Shown here: piece by piece, positions 52,558-61,290 of the stretch
Layout: each line of letters opens with the position of its first letter
How positions within the stretch are numbered: position 1 is the stretch's first letter
DNA from: an uncultured Oscillospiraceae bacterium
GTDB lineage: Bacteria; Bacillota; Clostridia; Oscillospirales; Oscillospiraceae
DNA length: 64,000 nt
Reading direction: 5' to 3'
NCBI GenBank assembly: GCA_934533005.1
Contig: CAKTBC010000002.1
Coordinates: 4,117 to 68,116, forward strand
Notes under the pieces: generated by a model
What the model was told of the DNA's origin: nothing
Databases searched by the model: none
What the model saw: only the letters and a program-made list of their open reading frames with translations
Made by a program: the position numbers and the translations under genes

Positions 52558-54030
52558 TTAGGAAAGCAGACTGCCGAGCGCGGCGATGTCCTCGCAATTT
52601 TCAATGTTGCAGAGAACTTCGATCGCCTTCTCCAGCTTTTCGCCCTGCAGGACCGGTGCGGCCTGCACGCGGAACCGCTCCACAAACTGCTCGCGCGTCA
52701 TCATGTTCTTCGGATGACCCGGGTGAGCGTCCATAGACTTCTGGAACACTTCCCCGTTCTTCAGCTTGATCGTGACGGTCTTCATCGGGTAGGAGCCGGT
52801 GCGGAACTGCTTGAAGCCGGTCAGCGGGGAATCCGTAGGAGACTCGCCGCCGTGGATGCGCTGCGCCAGAGCAAGCACCTTGGGGTTGACCATGTTTTCC
52901 TTCGTGAACCACTGCGCGCCCGGGTTGGGATCGTACAGCATGGCGGCCACGACGAACGGAATGGAGAACTGAGCGTGGGTCACGGAGGTGAAGCCCTCGG
53001 CAGGCGCCCACATACGCTCGGCGACCGGCGGATCAACGACGATCTCTTCCACGTCCTCGGGCCCGAAGCCATGCTCCTTGCGCAGATCGGCGACGATCTC
53101 CGCGGTGGTCTGCACCCACATGTTGGCAGGCCAGTGCTTCATCAGGGTCTCCATCGTGAGATAGCGCGTGCCGAGATCCTTGGTGAGCCAGGAGATATCG
53201 GCCTCGCCGGAGACGACTCTCGTCTCGCCGCTGCCGTTGTTCGCGTCGTCACCGCAGATGACGCCGGTGTAGCAGCGGGGCTCGTCGAGCGCGTCGAGCT
53301 GGTTGTGGATGCCCTTCTCCACGGCCTTCGCGATCATGAAGCCGTCACGGGCGCGGTAGCCGTGCTCGTAGTGGTAGAAGTCGGACATGGTGGTAGCGTG
53401 GTACGCCGTGGGCAGCGTGCTGCTCTCGCAGCCGACGCCGATGGCCTGGTTGACCTTGCGCGCATCGAAGCCGTAGAGCTTCGCAATGGGGATGATGCAG
53501 CCGAAGATCTGCCAGCTCGTCAGGCCCCAGCCCTTCGTCTTCCAGCGAAGATCGGACGGCTGCACGGCCATCGCGATGCGCTGATAGACCTCATAACCGG
53601 CGACGATGGCAGTGAGCAGGTCCTTGCCGCTCTTGTGCTTCTCTTCGGAAGCCAGCCACGCGCAGGGGATGATACCCGCGGAGGGGTGGCCCGTCCAGGA
53701 GCAATCTTCCCAGTCGAGGGAGTCGGACATGGTGCCGAGCGCGAGCGCGGCGTTCACGGGAGCGAGCTTCTCGCCCGTGCCCCAAACGGTCGTCGGGCCG
53801 CCGATACCGCCGTTGGCCTCGCGGGACATTTCGCGCACCTTCTCGCTGATGGGGGTGTTGCGCGCAGCCAGCGTGACGCCGATGGTCTGGAGCATGATCA
53901 TCTTGGCGCGCTCGATAACTTCGGCGGGGATATCCTCATACTTCAGGTTGACCGTATACTCGCTCAGTTCCTGCGTGTAGGTAGTCGGAGTGAGAAAATT
54001 ATTATCCTTATGGAAACGATTGTATCGCAT
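52558..54030 (-). CDS. MmgE/PrpD-family protein, copy 1
   Basis: A 490-residue member of the MmgE/PrpD fold, which covers 2-methylcitrate dehydratase, cis-aconitate decarboxylase and iminodisuccinate epimerase. Family motifs: DIPAEVIERAKMIMLQTIGV, SLDWEDCSWTGHPSAGI, SGKDLLTAIVAGYEVYQRIAMA, and HPGHPKNMMTREQF near the C-terminus. It is soluble and metal-free in known members. The next gene upstream is a paralogue, 57 bases away. The N-terminal 15 residues differ from the paralogue. It likely acts on a tricarboxylate or imino-dicarboxylate, which is an inference from family. Confidence 0.92.
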   Translation of the reverse strand: MRYNRFHKDNNFLTPTTYTQELSEYTVNLKYEDIPAEVIERAKMIMLQTIGVTLAARNTPISEKVREMSREANGGIGGPTTVWGTGEKLAPVNAALALGTMSDSLDWEDCSWTGHPSAGIIPCAWLASEEKHKSGKDLLTAIVAGYEVYQRIAMAVQPSDLRWKTKGWGLTSWQIFGCIIPIAKLYGFDARKVNQAIGVGCESSTLPTAYHATTMSDFYHYEHGYRARDGFMIAKAVEKGIHNQLDALDEPRCYTGVICGDDANNGSGETRVVSGEADISWLTKDLGTRYLTMETLMKHWPANMWVQTTAEIVADLRKEHGFGPEDVEEIVVDPPVAERMWAPAEGFTSVTHAQFSIPFVVAAMLYDPNPGAQWFTKENMVNPKVLALAQRIHGGESPTDSPLTGFKQFRTGSYPMKTVTIKLKNGEVFQKSMDAHPGHPKNMMTREQFVERFRVQAAPVLQGEKLEKAIEVLCNIENCEDIAALGSLLS

Positions 54031-54086
54031 TTTGTACCTCCTACTTCATGATGTCATTCTGAACTCTTGTGCCTATGCACGCGAGA

Positions 54087-55466
54087 TCAATAGAAATACT
54101 GCGGCAGACCGGACACATCGTCATACTCGTCGAGATGGCAGATGGTCTCAATGGCGCCTTCGATCTTCTTCGGAGTCAGGACATAGCGCGTGAGCATACG
54201 GAAGTCATCCTTGAACTCGTCACGGGTGAGCATGTAGCTCGGGTGGCCGGGATGCGTGAAGAGACTCTCGGTGTACTCGGTGCCGTCCTTCAGGCGCACG
54301 GTCATGAACTTCTCGGGGTGCTTGCCCTCGATGAGGTCCTTGATGAACTTGTTGCCGCCCATCTTCACGAAGCCGTCGGCCTTGACCTTGTTCATCAGCG
54401 CAACGATCTTCGGATCGACCATCGTTTCGGGCTGATACCAGATCGCGCCCGGCTCGGGATGATACATGGCGCACGCGGTGCAGTACGGGATGGAGAACTG
54501 CGCCTGGGTGACGGACTTGTAGCCCCAATCGGAGTACCAGTGACGGAAGGCAACGGACGGACGGATGATGATCTCCTCGACGTCGTCGGGGTTGAACTTG
54601 TACTTATTGATGAGATTGCGGGCGAGCTCGGCATAGGTCTGCACGAACACGTTCGCCGGGCTGTGCTTGACGAGGATCATGTTCATGAGGAACCACTCGG
54701 TGCCGAGATCCTTCGTGAGCCAGGTGATGTCGGGCTCGACGGTGTGGTTGAAGTAAGCGGTGCCGTCGTCAAAGGCGTCTTCCATGTTCTCGATGCCGAG
54801 CATGGCGGTCTTGATCATGGTGACGGTGGACTCGTTCTTGAAGCCGTAGAGGTAGTTGAGCGAGTCGGACATGGTCGCCTCATGGACGTTGCAGGAGATG
54901 ATGGAGCAGGCGGTGCCGATGCCGAAGGCGCGGTTCATCTTTTCCTCGGACAGGTCAAGGAGCTTCATGAGCACCGTGAGGTTGCCGAAGATGTTGTAGC
55001 TGACGATGTTGGTGCGGCCGGCGAGCGCGATACGCTGGTAGACCTCATAGCCGGCGACGATGGCGGTGAGCACATCCTTGCCGCTCTTCTTGAGCACCTC
55101 GCCCGCCACAACGGCGGTGGTGATGATGCCGGCCGAGGGGTGGCCGGTCACGGAGCAGTCTTCCCAGTCGAGCATGTCGCCCATCGTGCCGGCGACAAAC
55201 GTGGCCGCTTCCCAGCTGACCTTTTTGCCGTCTGCCCAGATGGTGGCAATCTCTTCGCCGCCGGGGGACATTTCCTTGGCGATTTCGATGGCGTCCTTGA
55301 TTTCCTGCAGTTCGGAGCTGCAAAGGCAGACACCGACGGTGTGCAGAACCATCATCTTGGCACGCTCGATAACCACGGGCGGGATGTCCTCATATTTCAG
55401 TTCCTTAACAAAATGGACGATCTGCTTGGTGTTATCGGTGGTAATTCCGTGATAATTGAATCCCAT
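54087..55466 (-). CDS. MmgE/PrpD-family protein, copy 2
   Basis: A 459-residue paralogue of the downstream gene. It shares DIPPVVIERAKMMVLHTVGV, MLDWEDCSVTGHPSAGI, SGKDVLTAIVAGYEVYQRIALA, GTEWFLMNMILVKHSPANVFVQT and HPGHPSYMLTRDEF. The shared motifs sit in the same order, but many positions differ, so the two could form a heteromeric enzyme or act on two related substrates. The start follows AAGGAGGAAATATA. It directly follows the pair of maleate isomerase-like genes on the same strand. Confidence 0.92.
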   Translation of the reverse strand: MGFNYHGITTDNTKQIVHFVKELKYEDIPPVVIERAKMMVLHTVGVCLCSSELQEIKDAIEIAKEMSPGGEEIATIWADGKKVSWEAATFVAGTMGDMLDWEDCSVTGHPSAGIITTAVVAGEVLKKSGKDVLTAIVAGYEVYQRIALAGRTNIVSYNIFGNLTVLMKLLDLSEEKMNRAFGIGTACSIISCNVHEATMSDSLNYLYGFKNESTVTMIKTAMLGIENMEDAFDDGTAYFNHTVEPDITWLTKDLGTEWFLMNMILVKHSPANVFVQTYAELARNLINKYKFNPDDVEEIIIRPSVAFRHWYSDWGYKSVTQAQFSIPYCTACAMYHPEPGAIWYQPETMVDPKIVALMNKVKADGFVKMGGNKFIKDLIEGKHPEKFMTVRLKDGTEYTESLFTHPGHPSYMLTRDEFKDDFRMLTRYVLTPKKIEGAIETICHLDEYDDVSGLPQYFY

Positions 55467-55508
55467 TATATTTCCTCCTTGCAGTTTTCAGTCGCCGCAT
55501 GGCGATTT

Positions 55509-56225
55509 TCAAATGGTAAAGAGTTTCCCGAGATTGGGAAGCTTGTCGTTTACGCCGGAGTGGCGCAGGCACGCCCAGAGGCTGGCTTGATGGCTCGTGA
55601 TGACCGGCATGCCGAGATCGTCCTCGAGCGCCGGGATGAGCTCCATCGTGCCGAGACCCATGCAGCTGAGGAAGAACACCTCCGCGCCGGTCGTATCCAG
55701 CTTCATCGCGTTGCGGTAAAGGTGCCGCTTGCTCGCGTGGCCGAACTCGCCGACCTTGTTGAAGCCGATGCCGGTGATGGACGTTACCTCGATGCCGTTG
55801 TCCTCGAGGAACTTCTTCTCCGCCTGGTTCGTGTCCTCCGGGTACGGCGTCATGACGACGGTCTTCTTGAGACCGAGCGCTTCAAAGGCCTCGAGCACCG
55901 CAGTGCTCGTCGTAAGGCCGGGACAGCCGCTCGCCCGCTCGATGCGCTCGATGCATTCCTTGTCAAAGCCGTAGCCCTTGATGCAGCTGCCGGACGTGCA
56001 GCCGAAGAGAATGACGTCGTGCGGGCTCTTGCGGTACATCTTCGCCGCTTCCTCGAGCTGATCCGAGAGAAACACCAGTCCCTCCGGCGTCGGGCCGGGG
56101 AACCAGAGGCGGGTGCTGTCGAAGGACACGCCCTCCGGGGCGTATTTGTTGAAAGCATATTCGACCTTGTCGTCGATCGGCGCGATCACGCCGATCCTTG
56201 CTCTCCAACCGTAGTAGTTTTCCAT
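55509..56225 (-). CDS. Maleate isomerase/arylmalonate decarboxylase-family protein, copy 1
   Basis: A 238-residue Asp/Glu racemase-superfamily protein. The two catalytic Cys positions are filled: Cys76 in LFGCTSGSC and Cys188 in FFLSCMGLGTME, the pattern of maleate cis-trans isomerase; arylmalonate decarboxylase keeps only one. LTTSTAVLEAFEALG and MTPYPEDTN are shared with the family. It would act on a dicarboxylate or similar acid, by racemisation, isomerisation or decarboxylation. A paralogue lies 27 bases upstream. The start follows GAAAGGAAAGGG. Confidence 0.9.
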   Translation of the reverse strand: MENYYGWRARIGVIAPIDDKVEYAFNKYAPEGVSFDSTRLWFPGPTPEGLVFLSDQLEEAAKMYRKSPHDVILFGCTSGSCIKGYGFDKECIERIERASGCPGLTTSTAVLEAFEALGLKKTVVMTPYPEDTNQAEKKFLEDNGIEVTSITGIGFNKVGEFGHASKRHLYRNAMKLDTTGAEVFFLSCMGLGTMELIPALEDDLGMPVITSHQASLWACLRHSGVNDKLPNLGKLFTI

Positions 56226-56252
56226 GTTATCGACCCTTTCCTTTCGTGAAGT

Positions 56253-56975
56253 TTACAGGGTGAACAGCTTGCCGAGCTTCGGCATCTTCGTGCCGATCCG
56301 GCAGTGCCGCAGCGCACTCCAGAGCGTCGCCTGATGACTGGTGATCACGGGGATGCCCATGTTCTTTTCCAGATCATCGATGATCTCCATCGTGGTCAGA
56401 CCCATGCAGCTCAGGAAAAAGGTATCCGCACCCTTCAGATCCATGCGAGTGGCGTTCCGATACAGGAAAACCTCGTCCGCATCCTCAAAGCTCAGTCCGT
56501 CGGCGCGGCTGAACGGGCTCATGTCCATGCCGACGATGTTCGTCACTTCAAAGCCATTGTCCTCAAGGAATTTCTTCTCGGCCTCGTTCGTCGCCTCAGG
56601 ATAGGGCGTGAGGACGGCCACCTTTTTGGTGCCCAGCGCACGGAGGCCTTCCAGCACGGCGGTGCTCGTCGTGAGGCCGGGGATACCGGAGGCGCGCTCG
56701 ATCTGGTTGATGCACTCCTGATCCCAGCCGACACCCTTGATGCAGCTGCCGGACGTGCAGCCAAACACCACGAGCTGGTACGGCATGCCCTTATATTTGG
56801 CCGCCGTCTCTTCGAGCTGGTCGGTAAGAATGGTCAGTCCCTCGGGCGTCGGGCCGGGAAAGTTGATCTTCATGGATGCAAAGGATACGCCTTCCGGCGC
56901 ATAGAGGTGAAACGCGTGCTCGGCATTCTCGCTCATGGGAGTGATCAGGCCGATCTTTGCTCTCCAACCATACAT
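56253..56975 (-). CDS. Maleate isomerase/arylmalonate decarboxylase-family protein, copy 2
   Basis: A 240-residue paralogue of the downstream gene, with Cys73 in VFGCTSGSC and Cys190 in FFLSCMGLTTME. It shares YAPEGVSF, FPGPTPEGL, LTTSTAVLEGL and SHQATLWSALRH. First gene of the long - strand catabolic unit. Two adjacent copies suggest a heterodimer or two related acids. The start follows AAAGGAAACAAAGCTT. The 455-base region upstream is shared with the divergent SLC13-type transporter gene. Confidence 0.9.
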   Translation of the reverse strand: MYGWRAKIGLITPMSENAEHAFHLYAPEGVSFASMKINFPGPTPEGLTILTDQLEETAAKYKGMPYQLVVFGCTSGSCIKGVGWDQECINQIERASGIPGLTTSTAVLEGLRALGTKKVAVLTPYPEATNEAEKKFLEDNGFEVTNIVGMDMSPFSRADGLSFEDADEVFLYRNATRMDLKGADTFFLSCMGLTTMEIIDDLEKNMGIPVITSHQATLWSALRHCRIGTKMPKLGKLFTL

Positions 56976-57133
56976 AAGCTTTGTTTCCTTTCTGGCGCAT
57001 CGGTTTGCTTTTCGCAGCGCAATTAATAAAGGTGTAAGCGGCTTGCCGCGCGCCGGTCATTTTCGGATAGTGCAGGGGATATCTCCACCGCACATACCGC
57101 TCTCTTCGTCTCCTATTTTCGTCAAAGGACGGC

Positions 57134-57190
57134 GTAATGTCAAAGCGTAATGCTCCGTATCCCATATTTCGACGCTTCTGATATCCCATA
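57134..57190. promoter_or_regulatory. Direct repeats in the divergent control region
   Basis: TATCCCATA occurs twice, at 57158-57166 and 57182-57190 (24 bases apart). GTAATG occurs twice just before, at 57134-57139 and 57147-57152. They sit directly upstream of the transporter promoter. The two LysR genes 3 kb away are candidate binders. The rest of the 455-base gap holds the promoter below and a GC-rich leader; no gene is seen in it. Confidence 0.5.
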
Positions 57191-57215
57191 CCAAAAAACC
57201 TAATAGCCAAAGCGG

Positions 57216-57244
57216 TTGATTCCGGGGGACATCTGTTTTATGAT
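57216..57244 (+). promoter_or_regulatory. Promoter of the SLC13-type transporter gene
   Basis: TTGATT, 17-base spacer, TATGAT. The leader to the start codon would be about 180 bases and includes GCCGC..GCGGC-type hairpins. Confidence 0.65.
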
Positions 57245-57429
57245 GACGGCGGAATCCGGTAATCGGCCGCGCCGCTGTCCGGCGGCAGATCAGCAGGTTT
57301 CCGAACTTCTCCATTTGTCCGCAAGCCGTGCGTACCGCTCTCTTCAAATCCGCAGTCCACGACTTGACGGCAGAGAGGATAAAGGAGCTTCCCCGCAACA
57401 GGCTCCGCTCTGCATCCTGAGAAAAGAAA

Positions 57430-58935
57430 ATGAAAGGGATGTTCACTCAAATGGAAAAGATTTCTGCTTCCGTTCCCGCGAAGAGAAAGGGCTACACGCC
57501 CATGCAGTGGGTCCACATGGTCATCACGCTGGCGCTCATGTTCCTCTTCGGCTACCTTCCCCCGTTCGCGACCGTCACCCCGCTCGGCATGAAGCTGCTC
57601 GGCGTCTTCATCGGCGTCATTTACGGCTACTCCGCCTGCGGCGACATCATCTGGCCGTCTCTGTTCGCGATCATCGCGTTCGGCATCAGCGGCTACTCCA
57701 GCATGGCGCAGGTCATCACCAACGGCCTCGGCCATAACGTCGTGTTCCAGAGCATCGTCGGCTTCGTGGCCGCCGGTTCCCTCTCCTACTACGGCTTCGG
57801 CAAGTGGTTCGTCCGCTGGTCTCTCTCCAAGCCCATCTTCAAGAAGAGCCCGATGCTCTATGTCTGGGCCTTCTTCGTGATCTTCGGTCTGTCCTGCGTC
57901 GTCGTCAACCAGATCGTCCTCTCCCTGATCCTCTACGGCATCTGGAACGACATCGCCGACAACTGCGGCTACGATGAGAAGAGCGGCTTCCGCTACGTCG
58001 GCTTCGGCGGCGTTATGCTCAGCACCGTGCTCGGCGGCGGCATGATCCCCTACCAGAGCTGGATGCTCGGCCTGGCGAACAATTGGTCCGCCTCTACCGG
58101 TACACAGCTGAACATGGGCGTCATGGCCTGCATCACTATCCCCACGACCGTCCTCATCATCACGGCTTACGTTTTCACCTCCAAGTGGCTATTCAAGATC
58201 GACTACAGCAAGATGCAGCGCTTCGATGAGACCAAGCTCGGCGAGGACAGCAAGGTCATGCGTCCCCGCGTCAAGCGCATCCTCATCGTCTACTGCCTGA
58301 CCGTTATCATCTGCATCCTCGGCAACACCCTCATCGGCTCCAAGCTCGCCACGCTCGTCAACCAGACCATCACGGTCGCCGGCTGCTACTGCATCTGCGC
58401 CGCCATCCTGCTCGTCCTTCCGAGCGGCGAAGGCGACGGACAGCCCTGCATCGTATTCAAGGAAGTCAAGAACACCGCCATCAGCTGGGAAGTCATTCTC
58501 ATGTGCGCCGTGACGCTGCCGCTCTCGAGCGCCGTTACGAGCGAGGGCACCGGCGTTGTTCCCTGGATCAGCGGCGTGTTCGCCCCGATCTTCGCCGGAA
58601 AGGGTCCCGGCTTCATTCTTGTGTTCACGATCATCGTTTCCATGATCCTCACCAACCTCGGCTCGAACATCGCGTTCGGCTCGGCTCTGATCCCCATTAT
58701 TGCTCCGTTCACCGTTGCCGCCGGCATGAACCCGACGCTCGCGGGCGCCGCTCTGATCTACATGGTCAACGTCGGCCTGATCCTCCCCGGCGCTTCCGCT
58801 CCTGCGGCCATCTTCCACTCCCAGCCGACGCTGCCCAACGGCGGCATGCGCATCAAGACGGCCTCGGTCGGCGCACTCTCTGTTCTTATTGTCGGCATCC
58901 CGGTGTTCCTGCTCATCAACCTGCTCGTCCACTGA
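57430..58935 (+). CDS. SLC13/DASS-type carboxylate transporter
   Basis: A 501-residue membrane protein with about 12 hydrophobic segments and short loops. It shows the divalent-anion/Na+ symporter layout: TLPLSSAVTSEGTGVVPWI in the second half, NLGSNIAFGSALIPIIAPF, and NVGLILPGASAPAAIFHS at the C-terminal repeat. Family members import dicarboxylates such as succinate or tartrate. It is divergent from the MmgE/PrpD and maleate isomerase-like genes and upstream of the opine dehydrogenase-like gene, so it is the likely importer. The start is uncertain among ATG 57430, 57439 and 57451; none has a strong binding site. Confidence 0.87.
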   Translation: MKGMFTQMEKISASVPAKRKGYTPMQWVHMVITLALMFLFGYLPPFATVTPLGMKLLGVFIGVIYGYSACGDIIWPSLFAIIAFGISGYSSMAQVITNGLGHNVVFQSIVGFVAAGSLSYYGFGKWFVRWSLSKPIFKKSPMLYVWAFFVIFGLSCVVVNQIVLSLILYGIWNDIADNCGYDEKSGFRYVGFGGVMLSTVLGGGMIPYQSWMLGLANNWSASTGTQLNMGVMACITIPTTVLIITAYVFTSKWLFKIDYSKMQRFDETKLGEDSKVMRPRVKRILIVYCLTVIICILGNTLIGSKLATLVNQTITVAGCYCICAAILLVLPSGEGDGQPCIVFKEVKNTAISWEVILMCAVTLPLSSAVTSEGTGVVPWISGVFAPIFAGKGPGFILVFTIIVSMILTNLGSNIAFGSALIPIIAPFTVAAGMNPTLAGAALIYMVNVGLILPGASAPAAIFHSQPTLPNGGMRIKTASVGALSVLIVGIPVFLLINLLVH

Positions 58936-58940
58936 GTTTT

Positions 58941-58967
58941 TCGTATAGTCTCTAAACTCGTATAGTC
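58941..58967. repeat. Tandem direct repeat TCGTATAGTC
   Basis: Two exact copies of the ten bases at 58941-58950 and 58958-58967, 17 bases apart, just after the transporter stop. Possibly a protein-binding site for the downstream gene. Confidence 0.6.
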
Positions 58968-59014
58968 ACACAGTATCCCTCTCTTCCCTTCCTGCGCTGC
59001 CCAACTCCTGGCGA

Positions 59015-59056
59015 GGGGCTGAAAAAAACGGATCAAAACCCGGTTTCAGCCCCTTT
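59015..59056 (+). terminator. Hairpin after the transporter gene
   Basis: GGGGCTGAAA pairs with TTTCAGCCCC around 19 bases, followed by TTT. Moderate terminator. Confidence 0.6.
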
Positions 59057-59073
59057 CCGGCAGCAATGGATCG

Positions 59074-59082
59074 TGCTATAAT
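59074..59082 (+). promoter_or_regulatory. Extended -10 promoter of the opine dehydrogenase-like gene
   Basis: TGCTATAAT, a perfect extended -10 box, 18 bases before the start codon. No good -35 box, which suits activator-dependent or extended -10 use. Confidence 0.6.
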
Positions 59083-59099
59083 GTAAAGGAGAATGTATT

Positions 59100-60170
59100 A
59101 TGGTTCGTAAAATTACCGTTATCGGCGCCGGTTCCACCGGCCACGCCGTTGCTTCCGTTATGTCCCAGCGCGGCTTTGAAGTCACCTTCCACGACGACGA
59201 GCGCTTCGCTTCCCGCTTCCAGGATATTGAAGAGCTCGGCGGCATCACGCTGCGCGGCGGCATGCACGGCACGGGCAAGCCCGTGTGCATGACCACCGAC
59301 CCCGAAAAGGCTGTCCGCGGAGCGGAAGTCATTTTCGTCCACGTCATGGCCGACCGCCACGAGGAGATTGCCCGCCGCATCGCCCCTTATGTGGAAGACG
59401 GCCAGCACATCCTCATCATCCCCGGCAACCTCGCCTCCTTCGTGTTCCGCAAGGTTTTCGACGAGATGGGCGTTACCGCCAAGGTCACCCTGACCGAGAA
59501 GGAAGGCAACTTCTGCCCCTGCCGTCTGACCGGCAAGGCCGAAGTCACGACCGGCATGCCTCTGAATCTCAAGGGCAAGGTTGCTTCCCTCCCCACCTCC
59601 GATACCGCGCGCGTGCTCAAGGATCTTGAGGGCGTCGTGGAATACACCGCCAACCGCAACGTCTTTGAAGGCGTCATCAACGCAGGCAACGTCATCAACC
59701 ACATCGCGAGCACCGTTCTCTCCGCCGCGGAGATCGACCACAAGGGTCATGACTACTCCCTCTTCCAGTATGCCTTCACGCCGCGCGTTGTGCACTGCGT
59801 CGGCAAGATCCGCGAGGAGCGCAAGGCCGTTATCGAGGCCATGGGCATGACCGAGCACGGCAACCCGATGGGCATGATCGAAAAGGTGCAGCATCTCGAC
59901 GAGCATCCCGAAGTTCACATCTTCTACAAGTACATGGACGGCCCCTTCGCGCTTGACCACCGCTATCTCCACGAGGACTGCGGCTGCGGCGGCGCGTTCG
60001 CCCTGTCCGTTGCGGAGCACCTCGGCATGGATATGCCGGTGCTGCGCTCCTTCCTCGGCGTAGCCGGAGCGATCAACGACCGCGATTATATCCACGGCGG
60101 CCGCACGCTGGAGAATCTCGGCTTCCCGAAGGACATGCCGCTCGAAGAGATCTACAAGGCTATTGAATGA
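59100..60170 (+). CDS. Opine/octopine dehydrogenase-family oxidoreductase
   Basis: A 356-residue protein. The N-terminal Rossmann domain has VIGAGSTGHAVAS (8-20) for NAD(P); the C-terminal helical domain has the octopine-dehydrogenase features INAGNVINHI, GPFALDHRYLHEDC, and FLGVAGAINDRDY. Members join or split an amino acid and a 2-oxo acid through an imine with NAD(P)H. The catalytic His/Asp pair region is present (HRYLHED). Here it may oxidise an imported opine-like compound. The start follows AAAGGAGAATGTATT. Confidence 0.91.
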   Translation: MVRKITVIGAGSTGHAVASVMSQRGFEVTFHDDERFASRFQDIEELGGITLRGGMHGTGKPVCMTTDPEKAVRGAEVIFVHVMADRHEEIARRIAPYVEDGQHILIIPGNLASFVFRKVFDEMGVTAKVTLTEKEGNFCPCRLTGKAEVTTGMPLNLKGKVASLPTSDTARVLKDLEGVVEYTANRNVFEGVINAGNVINHIASTVLSAAEIDHKGHDYSLFQYAFTPRVVHCVGKIREERKAVIEAMGMTEHGNPMGMIEKVQHLDEHPEVHIFYKYMDGPFALDHRYLHEDCGCGGAFALSVAEHLGMDMPVLRSFLGVAGAINDRDYIHGGRTLENLGFPKDMPLEEIYKAIE

Positions 60171-60230
60171 TCTTTAACAAAAGCTTTACGAAAAACCGCA
60201 TATTTTCCCGAATTCCCGGTTAGAAGCACT

Positions 60231-60262
60231 ACAGGAGGAGTCGATTTTTCGACCCCTCCTGT
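60231..60262. other. Hairpin between the opine dehydrogenase-like and LysR genes
   Basis: ACAGGAGGAGTCGA faces TCGACCCCTCCTGT with one mismatch and a four-base loop. No long T run follows; possibly a weak terminator or an mRNA element that hides AGGAGG sequences. Confidence 0.5.
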
Positions 60263-60324
60263 TCGGCTATTTGAACGTAATCATTCTCATCGGAGAATAA
60301 TAGAAAGAAAAGAGTGTGACGCTC

Positions 60325-61290
60325 ATGCAGTTGGAGTACTTCCCCTACATTCTGGAGATCGGCCGGCAGAAATCCGTTTCTGCCGCGGCGAAGGCTTTAA
60401 ACCTTCGCCAGACGACGCTTAGCTCCATTCTCAGCTCGGTGGAAGAGGAGGTCGGCTTTTCCATTTTCTGCCGCACTCCGAACGGCATGGTGCCCACGAT
60501 CCTCGGCGAGCAGTTTCTCGATGCGCTGCGCGACATCAACGTGCAGGCGGAGCTGCTCTACAGCCTTACGACACACGAGAGCGTTCATGCGCAGCCGGTG
60601 CATATCGTCGTCACGCCGGCGACCGGCGCGGGCGTTGCGCTCGAGCTTACACAGCGTTTTCACGCTTACGAGCTCAAATGCGATCTCTTTTTCGAGGAGC
60701 AGCCGCGTCCGGCGGCGCTGCCGATGATATTGCAGGGCAACGCAAATATCTGTCTTTTCTATGTCTCCGACAGTGAGATCAACGAGCTTCGGCAGGAGCT
60801 GGAGGAAAAGGGTCTGCATATCACGCCGCTGCTCGCTACGGAGTTCTGCGGCATCGTAACGCGCGACCATCCGCTCGCTAAGCTTGATGTGCTGCAAAAG
60901 GAGAATCTTTCCGCCTCCCCCATCATCACCGCCACCGGCTTTTTCTCCGGCGGCGCGCGCTTTGCCCGCTGGGCCTCGCAGCATTGCCAGATCACATCCG
61001 TTCCGAATTTCTATCTTCTCCGGTCGGTCATGGAGCAGGAAAACATGCTCGGCATCGGCACAGCTTTTACGTTTGCCGCCGCAAAGATCTACGATCCGGC
61101 GCGCCACAAGCTGCTTCACTTCTCCGAAGACCTTTTCTCTCCGCAGATGCACTATTGTCTTATACAGCGTGATGAATCCTATCTCCGATATCCGGAGAAG
61201 ATCATGACCAACGAGATCCTGGACTATTTCCGCACGTTTTCCGCCGAGGAATACGGCGGACAGTTCATCGGCAAGGGGGAGGGCGCATGA
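60325..61290 (+). CDS. LysR-family transcriptional regulator, first of a pair
   Basis: A 321-residue regulator with an N-terminal HTH (MQLEYFPYILEIGRQKSVSA region, then AAKALNLRQTTLSSIL) and a periplasmic-binding-like effector domain (about 90-300). The ATG at 60325 is preferred; a GTG at 60316 is an alternative. It overlaps the second LysR gene by four bases. It lies at the end of the presumed catabolic region, facing away from it, and is a candidate controller of the transporter and - strand operon. Confidence 0.93.
   Translation: MQLEYFPYILEIGRQKSVSAAAKALNLRQTTLSSILSSVEEEVGFSIFCRTPNGMVPTILGEQFLDALRDINVQAELLYSLTTHESVHAQPVHIVVTPATGAGVALELTQRFHAYELKCDLFFEEQPRPAALPMILQGNANICLFYVSDSEINELRQELEEKGLHITPLLATEFCGIVTRDHPLAKLDVLQKENLSASPIITATGFFSGGARFARWASQHCQITSVPNFYLLRSVMEQENMLGIGTAFTFAAAKIYDPARHKLLHFSEDLFSPQMHYCLIQRDESYLRYPEKIMTNEILDYFRTFSAEEYGGQFIGKGEGA

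Noticed and set aside
54069..56249. A 726-codon open frame on the + strand
   Set aside because: Antisense of the second MmgE/PrpD gene and the adjacent maleate isomerase-like gene, both of which have clear motifs and ribosome sites.
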